This document shows, piece after piece, positions 1 to 8,462 of a stretch of 64,000 nucleotides of DNA. The position numbers and the translations under genes were made by a program. Each line of letters opens with the position of its first letter. Position 1 is the first letter of the stretch. Below the pieces are notes generated by a model. The model ran no database searches, was not told the origin of the DNA, and saw only the letters and a list, made by a program, of their open reading frames with translations. The stretch comes from Nitrospira sp. (GTDB lineage: Bacteria; Nitrospirota; Nitrospiria; Nitrospirales; Nitrospiraceae), in the NCBI GenBank assembly GCA_024760545.1, contig CP060501.1, positions 901,001 through 965,000 on the forward strand, read 5' to 3'.

Positions 1-1
1 C

Positions 2-175
2 GTAGAATTCTGGCCAACACGGTCGTTCAGCGAATCGGGATACCCTGTAGGCGACTATCGTACTCGCGACGAGGCGGAAGCGGCAGCACTGGAAGTTGCG
101 CGCAGTGTCATTGATTCACGCGATCCTGTCAGCGATCCCCTTCAGCTCAAACGGCTCTCTCTCAGCCACAGATGA
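2..175 (+). CDS. Partial small protein of the local DGTW/EEAxxAAL family (C-terminal end)
   Basis: The left window edge cuts this gene; the frame is open from base 2 to a TGA at 173-175. The visible 57 residues contain G-D-Y-R-T-R-D-E-A-E-A-A-A-L-E-V-A-R followed by I-D-S-R-D-P. This nearly matches the C-terminal part of the gene at 8463-8696 (G-S-F-S-T-R-E-Q-A-E-A-A-A-L-E-V-A-R, then I-D-A-R-G-P). It is therefore a sixth member of the paralogous small-protein family found through the first 9 kb. The start and the DGTW core lie outside the window. Function unknown. Confidence 0.75.
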   Translation, partial: VEFWPTRSFSESGYPVGDYRTRDEAEAAALEVARSVIDSRDPVSDPLQLKRLSLSHR

Positions 176-289
176 GCCATATACTATCTATCAGGTTAAC
201 AATTTCAATTTCTTCGAGAGAGCGGCAACGCATCTCCCATTCACATTCGCTCACTCTATACATATGCGAGGCGCCAGGTCATTCCTGAG

Positions 290-862
290 TTAGTACGCAT
301 TCGCATTGTTCTCACCACGTACACACCAGACGTTGTGACTGTCCGTGACTTTTATGTCGTGCACCATCCCCATGACGAATCCCACATTCCACGCGTGGGT
401 CGGTTTACCGGCAAACGACGTCGCTGACCAATAGTGGGCAGCCTGCACGTTTACGAAGGGATGGCCCGCCTGTAGAGTGGGGCCCGGTGAGACGGAAGGA
501 TCTACCAGGCTTGCCAACTCGTGCACCGATGGAAGTCTCCAACCCATACGCCCGCCAATCTTGCGGCTCGTACACTGAAACCGTGCGGTTGTCCAATTCA
601 CGGTCTTCGTCTCCGGGGATTGTTCCCAGACCAACCCTGTTTCGTTATCCCGCACCGCTGTTCCACCAAAATCTGCCAAGACGGTAAACCGCGCGGTGCC
701 AGGTAACTTCTTATCCCAGCTTTGTGAGAGACTCGGTTGATCTGTCGGCGAGCGTTGTTCCCCCTCAAGCGCATTGGCAGAATGCCACTCTGCGACAACC
801 AAACTTCCGAGTATCACCCCTAGGACACCGATACCTCTTATCCATCTGTTGTCGACGTGCAT
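290..862 (-). CDS. Exported DUF1566 (Lcl C-terminal-like) domain protein
   Basis: This 190-residue protein starts at ATG 862 behind a GGGAGGAAG ribosome site. Residues 1-31 form a signal peptide (basic start, hydrophobic core, ending near H-S-A-N-A). From about residue 55 it reads F-x-V-L, then D-N-E-T-G-L-V-W-E, then W-R-L-P-S-V-H-E-L-x-S-L-V-D, H-Y-W-S-A-T-S and W-C-V-R-G. This pattern marks the DUF1566 domain, a C-type-lectin-like fold found in exported bacterial proteins. It probably acts in the periplasm or at the cell surface; the ligand is unknown. No operon partner is visible, and the gene on its 3' side is the partial family member at the window edge, in convergent orientation. Confidence 0.75.
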   Translation of the reverse strand: MHVDNRWIRGIGVLGVILGSLVVAEWHSANALEGEQRSPTDQPSLSQSWDKKLPGTARFTVLADFGGTAVRDNETGLVWEQSPETKTVNWTTARFQCTSRKIGGRMGWRLPSVHELASLVDPSVSPGPTLQAGHPFVNVQAAHYWSATSFAGKPTHAWNVGFVMGMVHDIKVTDSHNVWCVRGENNANAY

Positions 863-1244
863 GATACTTCCTCCCTCTATCTGGATGGCACAATGGCTTG
901 GTGATCATGTACCGACCGCGACACCCATCGCCAGCGGACTACTCTATTCCAGGCAGGCGCCATTTGACTAGATGCTGCACATCGAATATGGGAACGCAAG
1001 CTTATGCCGGTAGCAGGATACGCCGGTTCAAGAAAATGGCGGGTGTTACTACGGATTTGAGGGGAACGACAAAATGGAGTGAATAATCAGGTCTGCGTGC
1101 TTCAACTTTCAGTAGTTTTACTGTCAAAAATACAGTCTGTCCCTCATGGTTGGAGATAGTCGTCTCTTGTAGAGTTAACCAACCCAGTTAGCCGATCAAC
1201 GGTAGCGAGATACGGCACTTGGCCTGCGAACAAGGGAGATGACC
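863..1244. other. Intergenic, no supported gene
   Basis: I see no open frame with a credible ribosome site or family likeness. The stretch separates two divergent genes, so promoters for both should lie here, but I cannot place clear -35/-10 boxes. Confidence 0.5.
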
Positions 1245-1499
1245 ATGGAATACTATAAGCAGCGAAGGATCGACGTGGCCCCCGTACGACAAGCGAATGG
1301 GACCTGGCATTGCCCGTATATGATTATTGAATCCAGACAAACCTGTTGGGGATGCCAGACAGGATGCCTCGATGGCAACTTCTCCTCCCGCAAGGAGGCC
1401 ACAACGGCAGCCCTGAAAGAGGCAAAACGTAGGGTCGATGCACTCGAACGATTTGCACCACCGCCTAAGGGTTCTCGCAGACTGAACGTGATCCACTGA
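1245..1499 (+). CDS. Small DGTW/EEAxxAAL family protein, copy 1
   Basis: This is an 84-residue cytoplasmic-looking protein with no signal peptide. I chose ATG 1245 because GGGAG at 1234-1238 lies six bases upstream; the upstream ATG at 1239 would overlap that site. The layout is Y-K-Q-R-R-I-D-V-A-P-V-R-Q (strand), then G-T-W-H-C-x-Y (core), a C-W-G-C-Q-T-G-C segment, and a helix S-S-R-K-E-A-x-x-A-A-L-K-E-A-K. It is nearly the same as the inverted copy at 6734-6991, which implies recent duplication. The four cysteines (C-W-G-C, G-C and the core W-H-C) could bind metal, but the inverted copy lacks the last one of the G-C motif. The function is unknown; I cannot name the family with certainty. 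Confidence 0.75.
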   Translation: MEYYKQRRIDVAPVRQANGTWHCPYMIIESRQTCWGCQTGCLDGNFSSRKEATTAALKEAKRRVDALERFAPPPKGSRRLNVIH

Positions 1500-1894
1500 T
1501 GCGAGGTCAAGACGAGACCTCGGCCGAGGAGCGATGCACGAGGCAACGGGCATGAGCCGGCTCCTCAACCTGTGCCAGGAGGGCCGTCTCCCTACGTCTC
1601 ATAAGCCCAGACAGTGAAACAGTTTCATAACTTCCTCCCCACCCTTCTGGCCTGGTGTTGCATCCCTTAATAGAGTCCTCAGCTTATGACGTCGGCAGAG
1701 TGCGCCCATCATGCCAGGTGGGCTGATTGTTGCTACTCAAGCAACAGTCCATGGGCAATTGCTGATGGATAAGCAACAGCGAGCCTTCTGCTTCTTATCG
1801 TACGCGTGAGTTTCTGAGACTTTCCGCATCCATGCTTCAATCAGCCACTGGCATGCTCTCTGCCCTTCTGGATCACGTACCTGAGGGGAGACCA
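1500..1894. other. Intergenic, no supported gene
   Basis: Only very short frames without family likeness occur here. I see no RNA gene or repeat that I can support. Confidence 0.45.
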
Positions 1895-2122
1895 ATGTCG
1901 GACTATACGAAACGCTGGATCGAGTTGAGACGCTGGGAACGGCAAGCGGATGGAACCTGGAACTGCCACTATGTCATTTTTGAGTTTGGAACCCGAGCAT
2001 GGACGTGCAAGAAAGGATGTCCTGACGGCACCTTCAAAACCCCGGAAGAGGCAGAAGTCGCCGCGCTGACACAGGCCCAACAGATCATCGATTCCCTTCA
2101 CACCTCTGTCGCAGGTCTATAG
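1895..2122 (+). CDS. Small DGTW/EEAxxAAL family protein, copy 2
   Basis: This is a 75-residue member of the same family. ATG 1895 follows GGGGAG with four bases between; a start at 1832 in the same frame has no ribosome site and adds residues with no match in the paralogues. The order is K-R-W-I-E-L, R-Q-A-D-G-T-W-N-C-H-Y-V-I-F-E-F, C-K-K-G-C, then G-T-F-K-T-P-E-E-A-E-V-A-A-L and I-I-D-S. The predicted fold is a small beta sheet followed by one C-terminal helix. It ends seven bases before the zinc-ribbon microprotein at 2130, so the two may be cotranscribed. Function unknown. Confidence 0.75.
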   Translation: MSDYTKRWIELRRWERQADGTWNCHYVIFEFGTRAWTCKKGCPDGTFKTPEEAEVAALTQAQQIIDSLHTSVAGL

Positions 2123-2129
2123 AAACGCC

Positions 2130-2294
2130 ATGTCTCTTGGAAGTCTCCCAAAGGTGAGACAGATCCCAGATCGCCTCTGCACCTGGTGCAACATACTCAT
2201 GAAGAAACGGCTGATCGGCGGTGAGCACTACGTCCATTACACTTGCCCGAAATGCATCTTCCAGCACACGAGTCGACTGAGCGCCAAACCCTAG
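2130..2294 (+). CDS. Zinc-ribbon microprotein (54 aa)
   Basis: An ATG at 2130 opens a 54-codon frame ending in TAG 2292-2294. It carries two CxxC knuckles, L-C-T-W-C-N and T-C-P-K-C-I, spaced about 20 residues apart with basic residues between (M-K-K-R-L-I-G-G-E-H-Y-V-H-Y). This is the pattern of a one-zinc ribbon. The ribosome site is weak, but the gene sits seven bases behind the family gene at 1895-2122 and could be read by coupling. Similar microproteins (5285-5500 and 7597-7854) lie nearby. The role is unknown; such ribbons often bind nucleic acid or a partner protein. Confidence 0.6.
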   Translation: MSLGSLPKVRQIPDRLCTWCNILMKKRLIGGEHYVHYTCPKCIFQHTSRLSAKP

Positions 2295-2553
2295 CCTACA
2301 CGCCGCGCATCATGAGACGAGCGGTTCTGTCCGCACGTCCATCTACGGATCGATGTCATACCTCGGCAGGTTCGCATGGCGATCGATGCAGAATGATGAG
2401 GGAACAGAAGCCATGGAATGTCTTAACTACATTGCTTGAATTGGACCATGCAGTTTCTTGATACACACGATCGCATCGTCATCTCTGCCATAGACCACCG
2501 GGTATTCTCTCATCGCGGGTAAAGGTCGGTCAGCGGTAGACAGGGGAGAGGTC

Positions 2554-2742
2554 ATGGAAAACATCGTCCAGGTGAATCAGGACCTCTATCTCAACATGGT
2601 GGAGGCGGTGAAGATCGAGGCCCACGGGAAGAGCTTCCGTATCTCAATCCGGAACGGCAATGGGTCCCTGACTGAGTATTACTGCCATCCCGAAGCGCCG
2701 GGCTATGAGAAACTAAAAACCCTCTTAGCAAATGCTAAATAA
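2554..2742 (+). CDS. Small hypothetical protein (62 aa)
   Basis: This 62-residue frame begins at ATG 2554 behind GGGGAGAGG, the same style of ribosome site as the family genes to its left. The protein (start M-E-N-I-V-Q-V, then V-E-A-V-K-I-E, F-R-I-S-I-R-N-G and Y-Y-C-H-P-E) is probably a compact beta-alpha domain. No signal peptide, membrane segment or known motif is visible. The strong ribosome site and codon use make it a likely real gene of unknown role. Confidence 0.55.
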   Translation: MENIVQVNQDLYLNMVEAVKIEAHGKSFRISIRNGNGSLTEYYCHPEAPGYEKLKTLLANAK

Positions 2743-2920
2743 CGGCGAGGCTCTTTATGTGACCAACTCAGGGAAGGTCGATGACAGTAGGTTCGCCACC
2801 CTCAGACACTGAAGCAACTTCACCACGTCCTACCCGCCTTTTCTCCTGATGCTGCAAAGCGGATACGGGTTCCTTGCCTAAATCTTTGGGGGCGCCGCTT
2901 CGATTGTTTAGGCCACACGC

Positions 2921-3319
2921 CTACTTGTTGCCGGCTCCAGGCATTCTACTCGATGAACCTGTGCTGTTCGAGTCTGATCCGAAGCTAAATGTGGATTCTC
3001 CCATCCTCACTGTAGATGTGGTATTAGTCGACCGCCTGGGTTTCGGAGTGCCCGTTTTGATATCGAGTACGTCTGGCAATCCACCGACAGTAGCGAGACC
3101 GTTGATCCTGCCTCCCTCGCCCACTATTTGAGGATGGGGCTCGATGGAGCCGTTCGCATCAATGTCTGTGTACACGCCTGTGAGACTGTTTGATTCACTG
3201 GCCAAGATGCTCTCGGAGGGAGTATCCCCTTTTGGTTGGTCTATCATTAAGGAGCAGCCCGCGTTGTAGAGAATTCCGCTCGCCATCACCATATAGGCGC
3301 ACATTTTTCTAATCGTCAT
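2921..3319 (-). CDS. Small lipoprotein of unknown function
   Basis: This 132-residue protein starts at ATG 3319, with GGAGA upstream on the minus strand. The first 22 residues are a lipoprotein signal ending I-L-Y-N-A-G-C, so Cys22 should be lipidated after cleavage. The mature part is Ser/Thr/Gly-rich and looks disordered (T-G-V-Y-T-D-I-D-A-N-G, then repeated S-N-S and S-S-S stretches), with no enzyme motif. It is probably anchored in the outer or inner membrane as a linker or surface protein. No neighbour suggests a job. Confidence 0.55.
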   Translation of the reverse strand: MTIRKMCAYMVMASGILYNAGCSLMIDQPKGDTPSESILASESNSLTGVYTDIDANGSIEPHPQIVGEGGRINGLATVGGLPDVLDIKTGTPKPRRSTNTTSTVRMGESTFSFGSDSNSTGSSSRMPGAGNK

Positions 3320-3580
3320 AATCGTCTCCTTCCTGCTAGTTACATGTGACCAACCGACGCTCCATGTTGAACACCCTGATCATATCGTAGCTACGCGTGA
3401 GGAACTTCTATACTAGGGAAACACATAGGGAGTCCATGGCTATGGCTTGAAGTTCGACCTGGCGGGAGCAGCCTCAGGGTTCTGGATTTCTCTGTACGAA
3501 AACTAGGAAGCTGCCCAGCTCATGGTTACCTCTTGGAAAGGTACAGTAATCAACAACGACCAACATAACCAGGAGGTACC

Positions 3581-3991
3581 ATGATTTTCACTTCAGCCGG
3601 CCTTCCAACCAATACATTAATGTTTCTAGGACTCGCCACCATCTTACAGGTTGGTTGTGTAGGATCTCGAGAGGAGGGGAAAACGGTGGGAAGCCCATGC
3701 GACATATCACCTGGGAAAAATGCGATGCAAGCGGAACACAATGCGGTGCGTAAGAGCCATATGCTTTTTGGTGAAGTACTCCGCGTGGACGGTACAACCT
3801 ATGTCCTGAAAGATGAAGATGGCAAAGAAGTGAACGTACTGACCGATGAGACAACTGAGAAACCTCCTATTAACAAAGGAGACCGCATTACGGCAAATGT
3901 TGACAATCTGAATCATGCGCTGTGGATTCGAGCGAACAGAGGGACCGATCGCCGAACTGAACATGCCTCAGCTGACTGCAATCCAAATTAG
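3581..3991 (+). CDS. Small lipoprotein with a G-E-V-L-R-V-D-G beta domain
   Basis: This 136-residue protein starts at ATG 3581 directly behind AGGAGGT. The signal ends in I-L-Q-V-G-C, a lipobox. After a short linker the mature domain reads F-G-E-V-L-R-V-D-G-T-T-Y-V-L-K-D-E-D-G-K-E-V, then T-D-E-T-T, K-G-D-R-I-T-A-N-V and H-A-L-W-I-R. This is a small beta-barrel (OB-like) pattern that I associate with short exported proteins common in Nitrospira. It is likely periplasmic; ligand unknown. Confidence 0.65.
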   Translation: MIFTSAGLPTNTLMFLGLATILQVGCVGSREEGKTVGSPCDISPGKNAMQAEHNAVRKSHMLFGEVLRVDGTTYVLKDEDGKEVNVLTDETTEKPPINKGDRITANVDNLNHALWIRANRGTDRRTEHASADCNPN

Positions 3992-4335
3992 AATACGTCT
4001 CCCTTTTCTCAGGATGCCGCAAATCGAATACGGGACCTAACCCCCATGCCGGTGCAGCGCCTGGACTACCCGGAGGAAAACGCTGGACGCTTTCCCTGGG
4101 GCCATGGGTCTTTCGGTACCCCTATGCGCCAGAAAGGAGGCTTCGGTAAAATTTAACCCCTGTCCGACGTGACACCCGGCTTGCGATCTGGCATGATAAA
4201 CCCATGCCGAATCAAAGCCCAAACCCAAACCGAAGAAACTTCAAGGCAAGAGCCCATCCGACCCCATGAAGCTTGCCCGCCTAAAGCATTAACGCATATA
4301 CTGGACCCATTGAGTATCCTTATCACTGTCTGCGA
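3992..4335. other. Intergenic, no supported gene
   Basis: The opposite-strand frames here lack ribosome sites and family likeness. Nothing further is seen. Confidence 0.45.
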
Positions 4336-5043
4336 ATGAAACCGTCGTGGTCTCTCCCAATCCTGCTCTTCATATTCTTTCCATCGTTCAGTGGAGCCTC
4401 GGACTTTACGGGTAAAGTGATCTCCGTCATCGATGGCGACACCTTCGATGTCGAACACGAGCAAGGCGTCGAACGAGTTCGTTTAAATGGGATCGATGCA
4501 CCTGAAAAGGGGCAACACTTCAGCCAACACGCTATGAAGTTTATCGAAGAAATTACTACGGGGCAGCACCTCACCATCGAAAACAGAGGCCAGGACAAAT
4601 ATGAGCAGACCATCGGCGATGTGTTTCTTGCCGATGGCCGACACTTGAACAAGGAACTCGTGAAGGTTGGTCTAGCCTGGTGGTTCTGCCGGTACTCCGC
4701 CGATACGGAACTGCAACAGCTGGAGGAGGACGCTCGCGAGGCGAAACGCGGGCTCTGGAAAGATCCAGCGCCAACCCCGCCATGGATCTTTCGCAAGCTA
4801 CAGCGAAACCAAGTGCCAGAGGCATCGGATTTCACCTGCCCGCCTTCAGCCTCTCAGCCCATGCCTCAGAACGCGGGCCCTTCGCCCGGAGCTTCCGATG
4901 TCATTGGGAACAGGCGTAGCCACATCTACCACCGCGTCGACTGTCCTGGCTATGATAAGGTCTCCGAGGTCAACCGGATCGCGTTTGTGAGCGTCGAAGC
5001 GGCGGAACAGGCGGGGTATCGGGTCGCCGGAAACTGTCCGTGA
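4336..5043 (+). CDS. Exported staphylococcal-nuclease-like (SNase) protein with a C-terminal Cys/His extension
   Basis: This 235-residue protein has a signal peptide (residues 1-21, cleavage near S-G-A-S). The SNase fold follows: V-I-D-G-D-T-F, V-R-L-N-G-I-D-A-P-E (matching Arg35 and Glu43 of S. aureus nuclease), D-K-Y-E-Q-T-I-G-D-V-F and V-G-L-A-W-W. The third catalytic arginine (Arg87, normally in Y-G/K-R) is replaced by Gln in Y-E-Q, so nuclease activity may be weak or lost. Residues from about 185 form an extension (S-H-I-Y-H-R-V-D-C-P-G-Y then G-N-C-P) like the Ada-type metal-binding module often attached to SNase proteins. It probably acts in the periplasm on DNA or RNA, or binds it. 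Confidence 0.8.
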   Translation: MKPSWSLPILLFIFFPSFSGASDFTGKVISVIDGDTFDVEHEQGVERVRLNGIDAPEKGQHFSQHAMKFIEEITTGQHLTIENRGQDKYEQTIGDVFLADGRHLNKELVKVGLAWWFCRYSADTELQQLEEDAREAKRGLWKDPAPTPPWIFRKLQRNQVPEASDFTCPPSASQPMPQNAGPSPGASDVIGNRRSHIYHRVDCPGYDKVSEVNRIAFVSVEAAEQAGYRVAGNCP

Positions 5044-5284
5044 CATACAATCAGAAACTCGCCGGCGATCATCGGGAGTACGTGAAGAGTCTTCCCTTCC
5101 TGTTCGCGTAAAGTCCGAGCACTGAACCATATTCGGCCCGTACCGTAGCGCCGAATGACACCGCCTTACACGTTTATCCCCGCACTGCATTCCGCAAATG
5201 AAGCGCATGCCTCCGAAGGTAGTGGGTGTGCCGATTGGAGGGAATTGAGAGGGCCACCATCCGTAAGTCTGACTCTTTCCCTGC

Positions 5285-5500
5285 CTACTTCTGTCGTTTC
5301 AAGTGATCGAACAGCTGGTTCACAATATCGCTCCTCAAAGCAATTGGATCTATAGATACGTTGAAAATCTTCTGGCAGAAAGGGCAGACAAGGGCTGCGC
5401 CGTGCCACTTCTTGTCATCATTCTGATGAATAGGTAGACGCTCGATACTTACGTTAATGAGCAATTTATTGCAGTGAGGGCATTTACCTGTATTGATCAT
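5285..5500 (-). CDS. Zinc-ribbon microprotein (71 aa)
   Basis: The longer frame opens at 5551, but I chose ATG 5500 because GGGGA lies eight bases upstream and the preceding residues look unrelated. The protein has two CxxC knuckles, K-C-P-H-C-N near the start and V-C-P-F-C-Q around residue 37, typical of a one-zinc ribbon, followed by a short helical tail (D-I-V-N-Q-L-F-D-H-L-K). Probably cytoplasmic; partner unknown. It sits between the SNase gene and a DGTW-family gene with no obvious operon. Confidence 0.6.
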   Translation of the reverse strand: MINTGKCPHCNKLLINVSIERLPIHQNDDKKWHGAALVCPFCQKIFNVSIDPIALRSDIVNQLFDHLKRQK

Positions 5501-5727
5501 TCCGGTGTCCCCTTTGTGTAGGAGGTTCAGGAGAGCACACCAACGACACATTGTTGGAAGGGTTGAATATTACCTAGACGAAATGTAGACTCAGCTCCCC
5601 TCACCTCTCCGGGTAGAAATCCAGTAAATTCAGGAATTTCCTGATTGCGGATGCGCACTGACGATGTTTAGAGTCCAGCAATCCTGTACAGTGTGATCGC
5701 CATCATTGGGCAGAAAGGCTTTCACTC

Positions 5728-6090
5728 ATGGAATCGATGCGAGAGGAGATCCGGCAATTTGTGGTCGCGTCGGAACATTTACTGCGTATTGGGGTGACCG
5801 CTGGCGAATTGAGCAGAAGGGCTCATTGGACAGGAGTGTCCATGGAATGTACGGCTATCGATCCTTCATCAAGGCACGAGTATAAGGGACGCACCATCTC
5901 GCTGTTCGTTAGCCAAGCCGATAATGGAACATGGCGTTGTCGAAATGTGTTTATTCAATTTTCTCCAATAAAATCGGCTTGCGTATCGTCCTATCCTGCA
6001 GGCTCCTTCGCGACACAACAAGAGGCGAAAGCAGCCGCCCTACAAAAGGCCAAACGTCTCATCGATGCCGAGGACCCGTTATCAAGTTGA
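5728..6090 (+). CDS. DGTW/EEAxxAAL family protein with an extra N-terminal helical segment
   Basis: This 120-residue frame joins two parts. Residues 1-38 (M-E-S-M-R-E-E-I-R-Q-F, S-E-H-L-L, G-E-L) resemble the stand-alone 55-residue protein at 9192-9359. From residue 39 (M-E-C-T-A-I) it is the family domain: Y-K-G-R-T-I-S-L, Q-A-D-N-G-T-W-R-C, G-S-F-A-T-Q-Q-E-A-K-A-A-A-L and L-I-D-A-E-D-P. An internal ATG at 5842 has AGGAG five bases upstream, so the family domain may also, or only, be made alone. The arrangement suggests either a fusion of two neighbouring small genes or a partly eroded first gene. Function unknown. Confidence 0.7.
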   Translation: MESMREEIRQFVVASEHLLRIGVTAGELSRRAHWTGVSMECTAIDPSSRHEYKGRTISLFVSQADNGTWRCRNVFIQFSPIKSACVSSYPAGSFATQQEAKAAALQKAKRLIDAEDPLSS

Positions 6091-6733
6091 GCGGTAACTT
6101 TTCTCTGATAAGCGTGGTCAATCCGGTGCGCCCGTAAGCGCCCTACCCCTGCCAATCTCTGCCCATCCAATGCAACGCCATGTAACATGCCCAATCAGCT
6201 GTATAGCAGGCTGATCTCTACTTTCCGCTGTTTTGGATAAGTTACACTACTCTGAGATTTACTTTGGGTTGCTCTGTGTGAACCGCAGGTTGGATCATCT
6301 TGCCAGCTCCACACCAACCTTCGGTTAGGCCAGCGGTATATGCCATTGGGCTGTGCCGTATCGATGATGTGAGTGTGCTTGAGAGCGGCTATTTCGCTCA
6401 AGTACGCGGCAATATCACGCTCCACATGTAACAGGAACGATCACCTCACCACTTCTTGCTTCAGGAGGTGCATTCCTTAAAAGACTCTCACGCCCATGAT
6501 GTGGAGAGGGCATACCGATTCGCTGGGTAACACGTGCTAATACGGTGTTAGCTGGAGCGACAAGACCGACTGAATTGAGGCCCTAGACAACAGGACAACC
6601 GAACGTATCCGCCTCACTGCCATCGCGCTACGGGCGACAGCCCGCCAACCAGCAGCCGAGGATACACATCCCGGGGTCACGTTCTGGAACTTTCCTCCAG
6701 AAGTGTTCACACCTCCCCAAAGGCGGCGACTCA
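6091..6733. other. Intergenic, no supported gene
   Basis: The frames here have no credible ribosome site or family likeness. A short inverted repeat (T-A-A-C-A-C / G-T-G-T-T-A arms) lies near 6526-6548, with no clear role. Confidence 0.4.
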
Positions 6734-6991
6734 TCAGTGCACTGACCTACTGGATCTGCTGTAACGCTTAGGCGGCAGCGTAAACTGTTCGAGTGCATCG
6801 GCCATATGTTTCGCCTCCTTCAGAGCTGCCATTGTGGCCTCTTTGCGGGACGAGAAACTGCCGTCAGGGCTCCCTGTCTGGCACCCCCAGCAGGTTTGTC
6901 TGAATTCAAAAATGATATACGAACAATGCCACGTTCCATCAGCCTGCCGTACGGGAGCTACGTCGATCCTGCGTTGCTTATATTTCAGCAT
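6734..6991 (-). CDS. Small DGTW/EEAxxAAL family protein, inverted near-copy of 1245-1499
   Basis: This 85-residue protein is on the opposite strand. I chose ATG 6991 (M-L-K-Y-K-Q-R-R-I) because GGAG lies eight bases upstream and this length matches copy 1; the frame opens earlier, at 7027. Long blocks are identical to copy 1: Y-K-Q-R-R-I-D-V-A-P-V-R-Q-A, G-T-W-H-C, R-Q-T-C-W-G-C-Q-T-G, F-S-S-R-K-E-A-T and A-A-L-K-E-A-K. Differences include D for N before the G-T-W motif and Ser for Cys after C-Q-T-G. The pair points to a recent duplication with inversion. Function unknown. Confidence 0.75.
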   Translation of the reverse strand: MLKYKQRRIDVAPVRQADGTWHCSYIIFEFRQTCWGCQTGSPDGSFSSRKEATMAALKEAKHMADALEQFTLPPKRYSRSSRSVH

Positions 6992-7596
6992 TGTCGCTCT
7001 CCATTCACTCACCATTACCTCAGACATCTGAACCTACAAGAAGCCAGAGATGCGCAACAACTAGGCACTGGCTCTGTTTGTGACACTAATTCTGCTGGGC
7101 GCTGAGGCAAATATCTGAATGTCGTCTTTGGTCGTCAGGCTTATCAAGCGCTAACGCGAAAGATTGACCCATTGCGATACTTGTGAAGTGATGACCGCAG
7201 CACATTCTTCTCATCGAGAAATAGACGTATTGGGATCGGGATAGGTCCTCTTTGATTGGCGATTGGTTGGGTGGCTGGGCCTCCTTGTCCGCCGGCTTTA
7301 CTTCCGACGGCGTTCGCCTTGCGAAGATCCGGGAACCCATTGTGGTGGCAACAACGCGCTGGATTGATGGCTAGTCGTCGAAACAAAGTACAACGGGCAG
7401 GTGAGAGCTCTGCTCTTGGTGAATCGGGCGAATGAGGCCATTTCGGTAGGCTGCGTACCACAGTGTACGCCGAGCGTCAGTCTATGTTCAATTGTGGATG
7501 CTGGAACTTTCCAAACCGCTGAAAGTATTGCTGCATCTTAAGGATCAAAATTTGCTCCCCTCCTCGGAGCGTTCATTTTATATCGGAGGAGGGGTT
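6992..7596. other. Intergenic, no supported gene
   Basis: Several frames exist on both strands, but none has a ribosome site or a compositional pattern I trust. No RNA gene recognised. Confidence 0.4.
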
Positions 7597-7854
7597 ATGG
7601 AATGTCCAAAATGTAATGGTATGTTGAGGCTAGAGCGGCTTTCAGACTTCTTTTTTGCATTCTACACTTGGAACTGCATAAATTGTGGTGCCATCATCGA
7701 TCGGACCATCTCCCACAACCGACGCAAAAGTCGGGCGGCAAAGTCTGCCAAGGTTGCCCCCAAGTCATTCGAGACGCTAGCTGTGTGGAAGTCTTTGCAA
7801 ACTTCAGAACGGATTGCGATCCGTTCCACTACTCAGGTCTTTACCACTAAATAA
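7597..7854 (+). CDS. Zinc-ribbon protein (85 aa)
   Basis: ATG 7597 follows GGAGGAGGGG at an ideal distance, so I prefer it to the frame opening at 7492. The first 40 residues form a ribbon: M-E-C-P-K-C-N-G, an aromatic stretch F-F-F-A-F-Y-T-W, then N-C-I-N-C-G-A-I-I-D. The tail is basic (H-N-R-R-K-S-R-A-A-K-S-A-K) and could touch nucleic acid. I recognise the layout (CPKC, aromatic strand, C-x-x-C-G-x-x-x-D) as common in small Nitrospira proteins, with no assigned role. Confidence 0.7.
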   Translation: MECPKCNGMLRLERLSDFFFAFYTWNCINCGAIIDRTISHNRRKSRAAKSAKVAPKSFETLAVWKSLQTSERIAIRSTTQVFTTK

Positions 7855-8462
7855 CAAGTCTAGGCACTTTGCAACCATAAGACCCTGACAAGGAGTTATC
7901 GCGGTTTCAAACGGCCTGCACTCATACATCTTCCGTTTGTGTCAGTCACGGTCGAGCCATAGGCTGCTCACTCTTTTTACACTCACTTGATCCCATGGGC
8001 GAAGGACAATCATCATCATAGCGGACTATTTCCCGCTATTGGGAATCGAATCGCCGGTAAGAAGAATTTCAACATCACGCTTCTTCGCTTCCATTCGATA
8101 TAAGCCATCTGAGACTACAGGCTTGCTTCTTTGGCCCTAGTCTCCTTCCCAGGTGGCGAGTACTCATTCTGGAATGTATCGTATTCTAATCAACCCTGGC
8201 GACTTAGCGTGGCGCGGGAGGGGCAGCACTCTTTAGGAACTATAAGAAGACAATGCCGAAGGACAATCGAAGGCCAGTATTCCACCGATCCGCGGGTTCC
8301 TTTTTGTCAGCCTGTGTGCCGATCGAGAAGCCTCTGCCGGAAAAGAACGCACTCACGGAATCGGAAGCGCATTTTATGTATACGGCTATTCTTGGGATTA
8401 CAACGACGGTCGATGTGCGCAGGGAGGCACTGACTAGCGTCCATCAGCCGGAGGAAACGACA
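7855..8462. other. Intergenic, no supported gene
   Basis: A frame runs into the next gene from 8253, but its upstream part has no family match and no ribosome site. Nothing else can be supported. Confidence 0.4.

Noticed and set aside
96..293. Open frame of 65 codons at the left edge
   Set aside because: It lies in a different frame from the family gene ending at 175, and has no ribosome site.
1213..1228. A GGCAC-N-TGC pattern resembling a sigma-54 -24/-12 promoter before the 1245 gene
   Set aside because: GG and GC have the right spacing, but the start of transcription would fall on or after the ribosome site at 1234-1238, and the -12 box is a poor match.
6195..6425. Minus-strand frame of 76 codons
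   Set aside because: No ribosome site and no family likeness; not distinguishable from chance.
7144..7461. Minus-strand frame of 105 codons
   Set aside because: Composition rich in Pro/Arg/Ser without pattern, no ribosome site, no paralogue.
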